Shown one piece after another: positions 9,546 to 18,842 of a stretch of DNA of 64,000 bases. The position numbers were made by a program, and so were the translations under genes. Source of the stretch: Aldehydirespirator sp965221605 (lineage in GTDB: Bacteria; Actinomycetota; Acidimicrobiia; Acidimicrobiales; Aldehydirespiratoraceae); NCBI GenBank assembly GCA_965221605.1, contig CBDCSK010000013.1:488324-552323 (forward strand), given 5' to 3'. The stretch's first letter is position 1. Each line of letters opens with the position of its first letter. The notes under the pieces were generated by a model. It saw only the letters and a list, made by a program, of their open reading frames with translations, was not told the origin of the DNA and did not search any database.

Positions 9546-11099
9546 ATGGCGGACACGGCTGTGAAGGTGAAGTTCGGGCGGGCACAGCAGAACGCGTCGG
9601 CGTTCGCTGAGCGTGGCCTGCGCCACGAGATCGAGGCCCTCATCGGACAGGTCCAAGACTTGTACCGCGCCGACGGCATCCCGTGGGTCGTGGGCTACTC
9701 CGGCGGCAAGGACTCCACCGCCACACTGCAGCTGGTGTGGTCCGCGTTGCGGTCCCTGCCACAGCACGAACGCACCAAGCCTGTGTATGTCATCACCAAC
9801 GACACTCTCGTGGAGAACCCAGCGGTGGCCGCGTGGGTGCAGCGGTCACATGCAGCGATCAACAGCGCCGCAGCCGACCAGAGCCTGCCCATCACTACGC
9901 ATCTGCTGTCACCGGAGGTGTCTGAGACGTTCTGGGTGAACCTCATCGGTCGGGGCTACCCCGCACCGAACCGCAGGTTCCGGTGGTGCACCGAGCGCAT
10001 GAAGATCAACCCCACCGTCCGCTTCATCCGCTCCGTGGTCCAGAAGAACGGTGAGGCGATCCTCGTTCTCGGCGCCCGCCGCGCTGAGTCGGCCGCACGG
10101 GCGGCACGCATCGACCACTACGACCGCCAGTCCGTCAGGGACAACCTCAACCCCCACAACGACCTCCCGTCCGCCCTCGTCTATAAGCCGATCGTCGACT
10201 GGGCAGACGACGACGTTTGGCTGTACCTCATGCAGGTCTCCAACCCGTGGGGATTCGACAACAAGCAGCTGCTCACGATGTACCGCACCGCCTCCCCCGA
10301 CGCGGAGTGCCCGGTGGTCGTGGACACCTCCACCCCGTCGTGTGGCAACTCCCGGTTCGGTTGCTGGACCTGCACTGTGGTCGAGAAGGACAAGTCGATG
10401 TCGGCTATGATCCAGAACGACACAGAGAAGGAGTGGATGCAGCCGCTGCTCGATGTGCGCGACCGCATCGCTGACCTCGAAGCGGGCCGCGAACTACGGG
10501 ACTTCCGCCGATCCCATGGTCGGGTATCGCTATACAACGGCCGCTATGTTCCCGGACCCTACAAACAGGAGGCCCGCGCTGAGTGGTTGCGCCTCGTGCT
10601 GGAAGCACAGACCTGGGTCCGTGAGAACGGCCCCGAAGATGTCCGCGGCATCGAACTCATCCCCGTCGATCAACTGCACGAGATCCGCCGAATCTGGGTC
10701 TCAGAGAAACACGAACACGAAGACCTGCTGCCAGCCATCTACGAGAAGGCCACCGGCGAGCCGTTCCCGGGGCCGGTTCGCTTTGATGATCAGTTCCCGT
10801 TCCAGGTCGCTGATCTCGAGGAGCTGCGCGTGATGTGCAAATCCGACCTCCAGTACGAACTGCTGCGAGAACTGATGTCGGTCGAACACAACCACCGCAT
10901 GGTGGTGCAGCGCAGCCGCCACTGGGACGACATCGAAGCCGCATTCAACCGCTCCGGGTTCGAATCGCCCGAGGAAGCCATCCAGTTGGCGCGAGCCCTC
11001 GTGAGAAGCCGCGAATCCGTCGCAGCCGGCGATCGAGCCGACTTCAGCGCCTCATTGGTAGAGGTAACCCAAGGCGCCGAAGGCAACGAGACGACTTGA
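9546..11099 (+). CDS. dndC: DNA phosphorothioation protein DndC (PP-loop, Fe-S)
   Basis: 517 aa. A PAPS-reductase-like ATP pyrophosphatase, it adenylates the backbone phosphate or passes sulfur during phosphorothioation. The PP-loop SGGKDS is at residues 52-57. Cysteines of the family's 4Fe-4S site are present in RRFRWCTERMK and in the CGNSRFGCWTC cluster with a preceding DAECP. Length and motif order match DndC rather than the shorter SspD. The ATG at 9546 follows a GAAGG; an upstream in-frame start at 9492 lacks such support. Its stop overlaps the dndD start (TGATG). Confidence 0.92.
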   Translation: MADTAVKVKFGRAQQNASAFAERGLRHEIEALIGQVQDLYRADGIPWVVGYSGGKDSTATLQLVWSALRSLPQHERTKPVYVITNDTLVENPAVAAWVQRSHAAINSAAADQSLPITTHLLSPEVSETFWVNLIGRGYPAPNRRFRWCTERMKINPTVRFIRSVVQKNGEAILVLGARRAESAARAARIDHYDRQSVRDNLNPHNDLPSALVYKPIVDWADDDVWLYLMQVSNPWGFDNKQLLTMYRTASPDAECPVVVDTSTPSCGNSRFGCWTCTVVEKDKSMSAMIQNDTEKEWMQPLLDVRDRIADLEAGRELRDFRRSHGRVSLYNGRYVPGPYKQEARAEWLRLVLEAQTWVRENGPEDVRGIELIPVDQLHEIRRIWVSEKHEHEDLLPAIYEKATGEPFPGPVRFDDQFPFQVADLEELRVMCKSDLQYELLRELMSVEHNHRMVVQRSRHWDDIEAAFNRSGFESPEEAIQLARALVRSRESVAAGDRADFSASLVEVTQGAEGNETT

Positions 11100-13072
11100 T
11101 GCTGCTTCGCTCCCTCGTCCTCAACAATGTCGGTGTGTACCGCGGCCAGCAGCAGGTGCGGTTCTCCACCGACAGCGACCAGCCCGTCACACTCATCGGC
11201 GGCCGCAACGGGGCAGGCAAGACATCATTGCTGCAAGCCATCCCGCTGGTGCTCTACGGCAACCGAGCCCGCTGGGTGCTCAACGGTGTCTCATACCCCG
11301 AACACCTAAACAGCTTGATCCACCACGGAGCACACACAGCCTCGATCAAGCTGGAGTTCGACCGTGTCGAGGAAGGGCAACAGGTTCGATACACCGTGGA
11401 ACGAAGCTGGCACCAAACACGCAACAGAAAGGCCAGCGACCGGCTCTCGGTATCAGCGAACGGCGAACCAAGACCCGACCTTGCTGCTGGATGGGCCGAG
11501 TTCGCAGAAGGGATCATGCCCGCAGCAGTTGCAGAACTCGCGATCTTCGACGGCGAGAAGATTGAGTCTCTCGCAGACCCGGCGTCGTCAGCGGAAGTGC
11601 TCAGAACCAGCATCTATGGCCTGTTGGGGCTCGGACTCATCGACCGGCTACGGACCGACCTGCGGAACTTCAGGCGGCGAACAGCGAAGGCTCACAAGTC
11701 GCGACAGCCGGAACTCCTTACCCAAGCCCTCGCCGAGGCCGAAACGGAACTCGCCGAAGCAGAGAGCGACGCAATCGCGGCAAGCGTGGCCCTCGACGAC
11801 GCCCAGATCGCTAGAGAAGACCTTCAAGCTCAGCTGCGCAGAGCCAACGACAAACTCGCAACGACAGGCGGAGAGCTCTTCTCCCAGCGTGACGACATCC
11901 AACGCTGTCTCGCTGAGGCGGCCGCGGCCGCGGCCGCCGTGGAACGCGAGCTACGGCAGGTCGCTGCGAGCGACCTGCCGCTCGCTCTAGTACCAGACCT
12001 AATCAAGTTGACCGTTGCCGCTGGCGAACAACACGAAGCGTCTCGTCTAGCGCGCCAGACGTACTCGGCGATGTCGTCACGAGACGCCCGGGTTTCCGAG
12101 CGCCTCATTGCTGCGCTCAACCTCCACGACACCCAAGCAGACCTGCTCCGCGGCCTGCTCAGAACCGACCTCGAGTCGTTAGAACGACCTAACCCGCCCA
12201 GCTTCTCACCTACGCTCGAATGCACCGACGCGGCCCGCAGCCTGCTCCACCACCGATTGAGCGACCTCCAAGCCACAGCAAGCCGGCTGGCTCGCCAACT
12301 CAAGGAACACAACGCCGACATCGAGCGCCTCGACGCGATGCTCTCAGCGGTCCCCGACGCATCCAGCATCGCTGCAGTCGTGCGATCAGTAGCGACAGCC
12401 GAGGCCGAACTGGAAGTTGCCGACAAGTCCGTCGAACGAGCATCGCTCGCAGCCTCTGCAGCTGACCGACGCGTCAGAGACGCGCATCGACGAGTTGACG
12501 ACCTAGCGCATGAGGCACTTGATGTGGAGGCTGCCGAAAGGAACACGGCCCGGACCGCTCGTGAGATCAGCGCAGCCGACGACGTGCTCGAACGGTTCGC
12601 TCATCACATGGTCTGCAAGCACCTCAACAGGATCACTAGCGAGATCGACTCCGCTCTCGCCGTGCTGCTACGCAAGCAGGGACTCGTTGCCTCAGTGTTC
12701 ATTGACCCCGACAATCTGTCGGTCACGTTGCTCGGCCCAAGGCATCAGCGAGTCGACGCTCACCGATTGAGTGCTGGCGAGCGCCAGATGATGGCAACCG
12801 GCATTCTGTGGGGTCTCTCACGATGCACCGGCATGACGCTGCCAACCGTGATCGACGCCCCCCTCGGCAGGCTCGACCGAACGCATCGCACGAACCTCAT
12901 CGAACGCTATTTTCCTCACGCTTCGCGACAGATTGTGCTGTTGTCGACGGACGAAGAGATCGCTGGTGATCATCTGCGGCGGCTGCAGCCAAGTGTGGGT
13001 GCCCAGTACCAACTGGACTTCAACGAAACCGACGCCTGCACAACCATCAAAGAGGGCTACCTCGATGGGTAG
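11099..13072 (+). CDS. dndD: DNA phosphorothioation ATPase DndD
   Basis: 657 aa SMC-like ATPase of the phosphorothioation complex. Walker A GGRNGAGKT lies ~40 residues in and two alanine-rich coiled-coil stretches occupy the middle. The C-terminal signature is LSAGERQMMATGILWGL, followed by Walker B with D-loop, VIDAPLGRLD, the last feature being characteristic of DndD. The ATG at 11099 overlaps the dndC stop by one base. An open frame continues upstream to 10835 but is antisense-like arginine-rich sequence within dndC and is not coding. It overlaps dndE by 8 bases. Confidence 0.92.
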   Translation: MLLRSLVLNNVGVYRGQQQVRFSTDSDQPVTLIGGRNGAGKTSLLQAIPLVLYGNRARWVLNGVSYPEHLNSLIHHGAHTASIKLEFDRVEEGQQVRYTVERSWHQTRNRKASDRLSVSANGEPRPDLAAGWAEFAEGIMPAAVAELAIFDGEKIESLADPASSAEVLRTSIYGLLGLGLIDRLRTDLRNFRRRTAKAHKSRQPELLTQALAEAETELAEAESDAIAASVALDDAQIAREDLQAQLRRANDKLATTGGELFSQRDDIQRCLAEAAAAAAAVERELRQVAASDLPLALVPDLIKLTVAAGEQHEASRLARQTYSAMSSRDARVSERLIAALNLHDTQADLLRGLLRTDLESLERPNPPSFSPTLECTDAARSLLHHRLSDLQATASRLARQLKEHNADIERLDAMLSAVPDASSIAAVVRSVATAEAELEVADKSVERASLAASAADRRVRDAHRRVDDLAHEALDVEAAERNTARTAREISAADDVLERFAHHMVCKHLNRITSEIDSALAVLLRKQGLVASVFIDPDNLSVTLLGPRHQRVDAHRLSAGERQMMATGILWGLSRCTGMTLPTVIDAPLGRLDRTHRTNLIERYFPHASRQIVLLSTDEEIAGDHLRRLQPSVGAQYQLDFNETDACTTIKEGYLDG

Positions 13073-13457
13073 GTCGTCAATTGTTGATGTGGTCCGGGTC
13101 GACGAACGTGCCAAGAACCAGCTCACGACACTCAAGAGGCGCACGGGGATCAAGAACTGGAACGTGCTGTGCCGCTGGGCGCTGTGCGTCTCGCTAGCCG
13201 AAGCCTCCATTCCAGCGGATCAAGAGATCGGCACGCTCTCCAATGTGGAGATGTCATGGGCGACCTTCGGCGGACCCGCCGCCGACATCTACGCCTCAGT
13301 CCTTCGAGCCCGCTGCGAAGTCGATGGCCTCCCCCTGACCCCTGATTCCCTCGCGGAGCAATTCCGACTCCACCTACACCGTGGAATCACCTACTTGGTG
13401 GGCAATGAGGACACCAAGACACTGAGCGGCATGATCGCTCTCACCGCCGCGCCCTGA
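13065..13457 (+). CDS. dndE: DNA sulfur modification protein DndE
   Basis: 130 aa. DndE proteins are small, tetrameric, bind nicked DNA and are needed for phosphorothioation. Here the basic N-terminal half (LKRRTGIKNWNVLCRWALC) matches the ribbon-helix-helix-like core, and the end LSGMIALTA fits the family. The ATG at 13065 lies inside the dndD 3' end (8-bp overlap), so dndC-D-E form one coupled operon. No dndB is present on either side. Confidence 0.85.
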   Translation: MGRSSIVDVVRVDERAKNQLTTLKRRTGIKNWNVLCRWALCVSLAEASIPADQEIGTLSNVEMSWATFGGPAADIYASVLRARCEVDGLPLTPDSLAEQFRLHLHRGITYLVGNEDTKTLSGMIALTAAP

Positions 13458-13473
13458 ATCGACACAACCGGGT

Positions 13474-13531
13474 GGCCTGGCAGGTAGGGGCCAGGCCTTC
13501 GGGGACGGGGCTCGTGTAGTCCCGCCCCGTC
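13474..13531. terminator. Pair of GC-rich hairpins between convergent dndE and dctP
   Basis: Two perfect inverted repeats lie between the dndE stop and the dctP stop: a 7-bp stem at 13474-13480/13491-13497 and an 8-bp stem at 13504-13511/13524-13531. Neither is followed by a T tract, but position and stem strength fit a bidirectional terminator that isolates the dnd island. Confidence 0.5.
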
Positions 13532-13546
13532 AGATCGGGGTTCGGC

Positions 13547-14821
13547 TCAGATCTGGGTCTGCTGGTTCAGGAACGAGCGCTCGGCTAGGCCGTGCCACTC
13601 CGAGATGCCGTCGCGGAACTCGCGCCACGGACCGAGGATCCGGGCGAAGTTGTCGTCGTCGGCGGCCACGGTGTCGAGCACGTTCCCGGTCTCGGCCTTG
13701 AACGCGGCCATCATGTCGGCCGGGAACTCGCGGATCTGGGCGAATCCCTTGATGGTCTGCAGGTCCCTCTGGTTGAGCACGTCGTAGGTCGCCATGGTGT
13801 TCATGTTGGCGTACGCCGCGGCGGCCTGTATGGCGGCCTGGTACTCGGGGGGCAGGTCGTTCCAGAGGTCGAGGTTGAACTGCACCTCGACCGCGGTGCC
13901 GGGCTCCCACCATCCTGGGTGGTAGTAGTACAGGTCGCCCTGGAACTGGTCGAGGCCGAGGATCAGGTCGTCGGTGGGGCCGACGAACTCGGCGCCGTCG
14001 ATGGCGCCGGTCTGGATGGCTTGGAGGATCTCGCCGCCGGCCAGCGTGACCTGCTCGCCGCCGAGGTTCTCCAGCACCCGGCCGGCCAGGCCCGGGATGC
14101 GCATCTTCAGGCCGTTGAGGTCATCGACCGAGTTGAGCTCCTTGGTGAACCAGCCGCCCATCTGGCAGCCGGTCGCACCCGCGGGGAAGGAGATGGTCCC
14201 GTGCTCCTCCGCGTAGAACTCGTTGAGCAGCTCGATGCCGCCGCCCTGGTACAGCCAGGCGTTCTGCTGGCGCTGGGTGAGCCCGAAGGGCACCGCGGTG
14301 CCGAACTGCTGCACCGGGCTGAGACCCACGTAGTAATAGGACGCGGTGTGGCCCACTTGGGCGCCGCCGTCGCGCACGACGGGAAGCACCTCGAGGCCGC
14401 CGGCGATCTCGCCCGCGGGGCGGGGGTTGATCTTGAAGCGGCCGCCGGTGAGCTCGCCCACCTTCTCGGCGAAGAACTGGGCCGACCCGAACAGCGTCAC
14501 CAGCGCGGTGGGCCAGCTGGTGGCCATCTCCCACTCGATCTCGGGACCCTGGGCGGTCACGGCCACGGTGTCGCTCGCCGTAGTGGTCGTCGCCGCGGCA
14601 GTGGTGGTGGTAGCCGCGTTGTCGTCGGTCGCGGCAGCCGGAGCGGGCGCCTCCTCGTCGTCCCCGCACGCGGCCAGGATCGCAGATGCGGCCGCGAACC
14701 CGGCGACGCCGAGGCCGCCCTTTATGAACCCCCGTCGAGCCAGGCTCGAAGAACCGGCCTCGTCGAGGATCATGTCGACGGCCGGGCCGTCGGTCGCGGT
14801 CGAGCTTGCTTCTTGAGTCAC
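13547..14821 (-). CDS. dctP: TRAP transporter substrate-binding protein (DctP family, 2-oxo-acid/TakP-like)
   Basis: 424 aa exported receptor. The N-terminus has a twin-arginine-type signal (SLARRGFIKGGLGVAGF) ending in a lipobox-like ILAAC, then an Ala/Thr-rich linker. The mature part shows the DctP fold with WPTALVTLFG, TGCQMGGW and HPGWWEPG, the last like TakP-type receptors for 2-oxo acids or lactate; the substrate is inferred only. I chose GTG at 14821 because GAGGGA precedes it by six bases; the ATG at 14836 would place that sequence inside the gene. Third gene of a dctQ-dctM-dctP unit on the minus strand. Confidence 0.85.
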   Translation of the reverse strand: MTQEASSTATDGPAVDMILDEAGSSSLARRGFIKGGLGVAGFAAASAILAACGDDEEAPAPAAATDDNAATTTTAAATTTTASDTVAVTAQGPEIEWEMATSWPTALVTLFGSAQFFAEKVGELTGGRFKINPRPAGEIAGGLEVLPVVRDGGAQVGHTASYYYVGLSPVQQFGTAVPFGLTQRQQNAWLYQGGGIELLNEFYAEEHGTISFPAGATGCQMGGWFTKELNSVDDLNGLKMRIPGLAGRVLENLGGEQVTLAGGEILQAIQTGAIDGAEFVGPTDDLILGLDQFQGDLYYYHPGWWEPGTAVEVQFNLDLWNDLPPEYQAAIQAAAAYANMNTMATYDVLNQRDLQTIKGFAQIREFPADMMAAFKAETGNVLDTVAADDDNFARILGPWREFRDGISEWHGLAERSFLNQQTQI

Positions 14822-15016
14822 TTCGTTTCCCTCCATGGGTTGACTGTTCCGCCGCCGCTGACCGCCCTGGCCGGCACCGGAATCCCGGGCGGGCGCCACC
14901 GGCGAAGCCGTGACAATACACGAACGTCTGGAGGTGTGTCGAGAAGGAGTGCCGCAGGCGCTGGAGGCGACATCCCCGCCGTCGGGGCGCGCAACCACCC
15001 AGCCTGGCGGCCGGCG

Positions 15017-16603
15017 TCAGCCGAACCGGAACGCATCGATGGAGGTGTAGGTGATGGCGGGGAAGATGGCCAGGATCACGAGGGCCAGCGCCTGAAGGCC
15101 CATGAAGGGGAAGGCGCCCTTGTGGATGTCGGACGTCTTCACCTCCGGCGGCGCGACGCTCTGCAGGTAGAACAGCGAGAACCCCACCGGCGGGGAGATG
15201 AAGGCCATGTTGAGGTTCACCGCCATCAGCACCGCGAACCAGATCTTCTCGTCACCGGTGAAGCCCAGGAAGTCCATGGCCGGCACGAATATGGGCACCA
15301 CGATGAAAGTGATCTCGATGAACTCCAGGTTGATGCCCAGCAGGAACACCGCGACCATGGCGATGACCACGAAGCCCCACTTCCCGCCGCCTATCGACGT
15401 CAGCCACTCCGAGGTCTGATCGGCGCCCCCGAGCCGCTGGAACACCAGGCTGAAGAACGTCGAGCAGAACAGCAGGGTCATCACCAGCACGACCACGTTG
15501 GCGGTGGAGTGGGCCGCGTCCTTGATCGCCTGCCAGTCGAGCCGCCAACCCGATCTGGTGATGTGGGTGGCGCCCTCGGCGACCAGCAGGCGGTCGAACA
15601 GCCAGTTCAACCCGGTCAGCAGCAGCGCCCCGAACACGCCCACCGCGCCCGACTCCGACGGCGTGGCGATCCCCTGGAAGATGGAGACCAGCACGCCGAG
15701 GATCAGCACCAGCATGGGCACGATGGCGATCAGCAGCTCCGCGGCCAGCATGCGGGTCCGCCACAGGATGGCCATCGTCACTGCGAGGGTGAGGACGCCG
15801 GCGATCATCGACGCTCTCAGGCTGGCCAGCAGCATCACCCCGGCCACCATTGCCCCCAGGATCAGCGCGATGATGATCTTGGTGCGCATGGACGGGTTGC
15901 CGGCCAGGGTGCGCTGCTCCTCGGGCATGGCCGGCCCCACCGACGGCTTCAGCCACGACAGGATCACGACGTAGGCGACGTAGAGCCCGCTCAGCAGCAG
16001 GCCGGGCAGCAGCGCCCCCGCGAACAGCCCCAGGATGCCGACGCCGAGCTGCTGGGCCAGAAGGATCAGCACGATGCTGGGCGGCAGCAGCTGGGCGAGG
16101 GTGCCCGAGGCGATGATGGCGCCGGTGGACAGCTTGTTGTCGTAGCCGAGTCGCACCATGGCCGGCAGCGACAGCAGCCCCATCACGATCACCGTGGCCG
16201 CCACCACACCGGTGGCCGCGGCCAGCAGGGTGCCCACCACCACCACCGCGGCGGCCACGCCGCCCCGCAGGCGGCCCATGAGCATCCCGAAGGCGTTCAG
16301 GAGCCGCTCGGCCATGCCCGACCGTTCGAGGATGGCGCCCATCAGGACGAACAGCGGCACGGCCAGCAGGGTCGGGTCGCTGATGGCCCCGAACCAGCGG
16401 CTGGGCAGCGCACTGAGAGCGTTCGAGTCGAAGGCCCCGATCACATCGCCGAGGAACGCGAAAGCGATGGCGGTGCAGGCGAAGGAGAAGGCCACGTTGT
16501 ATCCCGACAGGATCACCAGCATGAAGACCCCGAACATGGTGAGGGCCAGGAACACGCCCGCGTCCACGCCGAATATGGTCTCCAAGGCAAGCACCCCGAG
16601 CAT
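15017..16603 (-). CDS. dctM: TRAP transporter large permease DctM
   Basis: 528 aa, strongly hydrophobic, with about 12-13 membrane segments. It is the sodium-coupled transport subunit of a TRAP system. Family-type stretches include PLFVLMGAILERSG and, near the C-terminus, NLNMAFISPPVGFSLFYLQS. It is longer than minimal DctM proteins (~430 aa) and matches the larger subclass that pairs with TakP-like receptors. The ATG at 16603 follows dctQ by 98 bp. Confidence 0.88.
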   Translation of the reverse strand: MLGVLALETIFGVDAGVFLALTMFGVFMLVILSGYNVAFSFACTAIAFAFLGDVIGAFDSNALSALPSRWFGAISDPTLLAVPLFVLMGAILERSGMAERLLNAFGMLMGRLRGGVAAAVVVVGTLLAAATGVVAATVIVMGLLSLPAMVRLGYDNKLSTGAIIASGTLAQLLPPSIVLILLAQQLGVGILGLFAGALLPGLLLSGLYVAYVVILSWLKPSVGPAMPEEQRTLAGNPSMRTKIIIALILGAMVAGVMLLASLRASMIAGVLTLAVTMAILWRTRMLAAELLIAIVPMLVLILGVLVSIFQGIATPSESGAVGVFGALLLTGLNWLFDRLLVAEGATHITRSGWRLDWQAIKDAAHSTANVVVLVMTLLFCSTFFSLVFQRLGGADQTSEWLTSIGGGKWGFVVIAMVAVFLLGINLEFIEITFIVVPIFVPAMDFLGFTGDEKIWFAVLMAVNLNMAFISPPVGFSLFYLQSVAPPEVKTSDIHKGAFPFMGLQALALVILAIFPAITYTSIDAFRFG

Positions 16604-16701
16604 CGGCTACTCGATCCGCTGCTCGCGTGTCACCGCCGCACACCCGATGCGCGCGTACGGACGGCGCCTCGACGCCGATGCATGGAGGAGCACGGACACG
16701 G

Positions 16702-17514
16702 CTACTCGATCCGCTGGGGTGTGTCGCGTTCCACGACGGCGCCGTAGTCCTCCCGGCCGATAAGGACGAACCCGGTCTTGATGACCTCGGCCAGCAACTG
16801 CAGGCCGAACAGCCCGAACCCGATCAGCAGGAACGCCTTGATCGGCCCCACCGCGAGGCCACCGGCGTCCACAGCCTCCTCCCAGCTCTGCCAGACCTTC
16901 CAGCCCGCGGGCCACTCGCCGCTGCCCGCCTTCCGCCCCAGCGACGAGGCCACGTAGCCCTGCAGGATGCGGATGCTCATGAACACGAACGGCAGCAGCA
17001 GCCCGGTGTGCATGGCGAAGTCGAGGGCCGCTTTGGTGCGGTTGGAGAAGTTGGTCCACCAGAAGTCGATGCGGGGGTTCACCCCGTCGCGGATCCCGAC
17101 GTTCATGGCCACCAGGAACATGAGCCCGAAGGACTGCCAGGCCAGGCTGACGACCTCGCCGATGAGGATGTCCTGCTCCACGTACTCGTTGCTGTAGCGG
17201 GTGATCACGTTGAAGAACTGGAGCACGAACACGGCCCACGCCAGGACCATCGTGATCCGCAGTGTGAACGTCGGGATGGCCTCGATCCATACCCGCACAC
17301 GGTTGAGGCCGGAGTGCCAGGCCGACATGGCGATCGCCCCCACCAGCAGCGGCCACCACCACCACTCGAAGTGGGCGATCAGGTACCGGGTGTCGATGAA
17401 GAGGTGGGCGAAGAGCGCGGCCAGCAGCGTGCCGAGCGCCACCCAGCCCGACGGGTGCAGCCTCCGGAGCAACGACGCGCCGGACTTCGTCACCGGCGCG
17501 GCCCCGACCGACAT
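16702..17514 (-). CDS. dctQ: TRAP transporter small permease DctQ
   Basis: 270 aa membrane protein with about five hydrophobic segments (for example WVALGTLLAALFAHLF). The internal VVSLAWQSFGLMFLVAMNVG and NPRIDFWW follow the DctQ pattern (a WxFG-like core and an IDFW site). The chosen ATG at 17514 starts MSVGAAP; an in-frame start at 17550 is possible. DctQ stabilises DctM in the membrane. The last 17 bases of the gene recur 95 bp downstream (16605-16621). Confidence 0.78.
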   Translation of the reverse strand: MSVGAAPVTKSGASLLRRLHPSGWVALGTLLAALFAHLFIDTRYLIAHFEWWWWPLLVGAIAMSAWHSGLNRVRVWIEAIPTFTLRITMVLAWAVFVLQFFNVITRYSNEYVEQDILIGEVVSLAWQSFGLMFLVAMNVGIRDGVNPRIDFWWTNFSNRTKAALDFAMHTGLLLPFVFMSIRILQGYVASSLGRKAGSGEWPAGWKVWQSWEEAVDAGGLAVGPIKAFLLIGFGLFGLQLLAEVIKTGFVLIGREDYGAVVERDTPQRIE

Positions 17515-17571
17515 AGTTCGCGACACTAGTGGTTGGAGTCCGGCCTGCAATGTCGCGAGGCAGTGGAGGTC

Positions 17572-17805
17572 CTACGATCCTGAGCGGATCGGGCCGCAGT
17601 TGCGGCACCTGGCCGTCCAGCCCGCGGGGGTGACCGCGGTGGCGAGCCAGGCCCCGCACCGGCCGCAGTAGCGGGGTGGATCCAGTTCGGGCAGGCAGCC
17701 GGCGCAGTGGCGGCGACCGCAGCCCGGACAGTGCTGCTCCGGACCGCTTCTCTGCGCAGTTGCGCCGCTCCGCTCGGCCGGCGTGCTCACAGAGCCCGTA
17801 GCCAC
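17572..17805 (-). CDS. bsaP: Biotin synthase auxiliary protein BsaP
   Basis: 77-aa cysteine-rich protein with CPGCG, CAGC, CGRC and CRNCG pairs and the stretch LDPPRYCGRCG followed by VTPAGWTARC, as in the actinobacterial BsaP family. In mycobacteria BsaP is required for BioB to convert dethiobiotin to biotin, probably by supporting its Fe-S cluster. It begins at a GTG two bases after the bioB stop, so co-expression is expected. Recognition is from the conserved C-terminal half and the bioB linkage. Confidence 0.8.
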   Translation of the reverse strand: MATGSVSTPAERSGATAQRSGPEQHCPGCGRRHCAGCLPELDPPRYCGRCGAWLATAVTPAGWTARCRNCGPIRSGS

Positions 17806-17807
17806 CG

Positions 17808-18842
17808 TCAGACCGCGGCCGACAGGCTGCCTATGGGCATGCGCAGATCGGCGAGCATGTCCAGGTCCTGCTGGGGCGACCGCCCCAGAGTGGTCAGGTA
17901 GTTGCCCACGATCAGCGCGTTGATGCCCGATGTCATGCCCATGGCCTGCAGGTCACGGAGCGTGATCTCGCGGCCGCCGGCGTAGCGCAGGATCACCGAC
18001 GGCAGCGCCAGCCGGAACAGTGCGATCCACCGGATGGCTTCCAGCGCTCCGACGGGCTTGCGGATCTGCAGTGGTGTGCCGGGGCGGGGATTCAGGAAGT
18101 TGATGGGCACCTCGCAGGGCTCCACTGCCCGGACCTGCTCGATCAGCTCCAGGCGCTGCTCAGTGGTCTCCCCCATCCCCAGCAGCACGCCGCAGCACAG
18201 CTCCATGCCGGCCTCGCGCACGTAGGTGCAGGTGTCCACCCGCTCGTCGAAGCTGTGGGTGGTGACGACCTCGCCGAAGAACGACCGGCTCGTCTCCAGG
18301 TTGTGGTTGTAGCGGTGGACCCCGGCTCCGGCCAGCTCGAAGGCCTGCGCCCGGGTGAGGATGCCGGCGCTCACGGCCACGTTGAGGCCGGTGGTGGCCG
18401 AAACCAGCGCCGTCAACTCGATGAGCCGGTCCATGGTGCGCCGGTCCGGGCCCCGCACGGCCAGCACCATGCAGAACTCGCTGGCACCCAGCTCCGCCGT
18501 CTCGCGGGCTGCGGCCAGGACCTCGTCGGTGTCCAGGAACGGTGTGGCCTTGACCTGGGTGTCGAAGGCGGCCGACTGGCTGCAGAAATGGCAGTCTTCC
18601 GGGCAGCCGCCGGTCTTGGCCGACAGGATGCCCTCCACCTCCACGACGGGCCCGGCCCAGGCCAGGCGGACCTCGTGGGCCAGCGAGGCGAGCGAGGGCA
18701 CGGCCGAGTCGTCGACCGCGGCCAGCTCGGCCATATCGTCCATGGTCAGCTGGCGGCGCTCGTCGAGCAGCGCGGCCGACGCGCCGCGAAGGGCAGGCCC
18801 GGTCACACCGCTGATCCTACGGGTACGGGCCGCCCGGCTCAC
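17808..18842 (-). CDS. bioB: Biotin synthase BioB
   Basis: 344 aa radical-SAM enzyme that inserts sulfur into dethiobiotin. The CxxxCxxC site is C80-C84-C87 in GGCPEDCHFCSQS, and the canonical BioB continuation NVAVSAGILTRAQ, YNHNLETS and INFLNPRPGTPL follows. The first ~50 residues are poorly conserved: the GTG at 18842 overlaps the livG stop (GTGA), while a GTG at 18806 is an alternative. No other biotin genes (bioA, D, F) are in the window, only bsaP directly downstream. Confidence 0.93.
   Translation of the reverse strand: MSRAARTRRISGVTGPALRGASAALLDERRQLTMDDMAELAAVDDSAVPSLASLAHEVRLAWAGPVVEVEGILSAKTGGCPEDCHFCSQSAAFDTQVKATPFLDTDEVLAAARETAELGASEFCMVLAVRGPDRRTMDRLIELTALVSATTGLNVAVSAGILTRAQAFELAGAGVHRYNHNLETSRSFFGEVVTTHSFDERVDTCTYVREAGMELCCGVLLGMGETTEQRLELIEQVRAVEPCEVPINFLNPRPGTPLQIRKPVGALEAIRWIALFRLALPSVILRYAGGREITLRDLQAMGMTSGINALIVGNYLTTLGRSPQQDLDMLADLRMPIGSLSAAV

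Noticed and set aside
13592..16747. 1,051-aa plus-strand open frame
   Set aside because: His/Gln/Arg-rich sequence antisense to dctP and dctM, which have clear family motifs.
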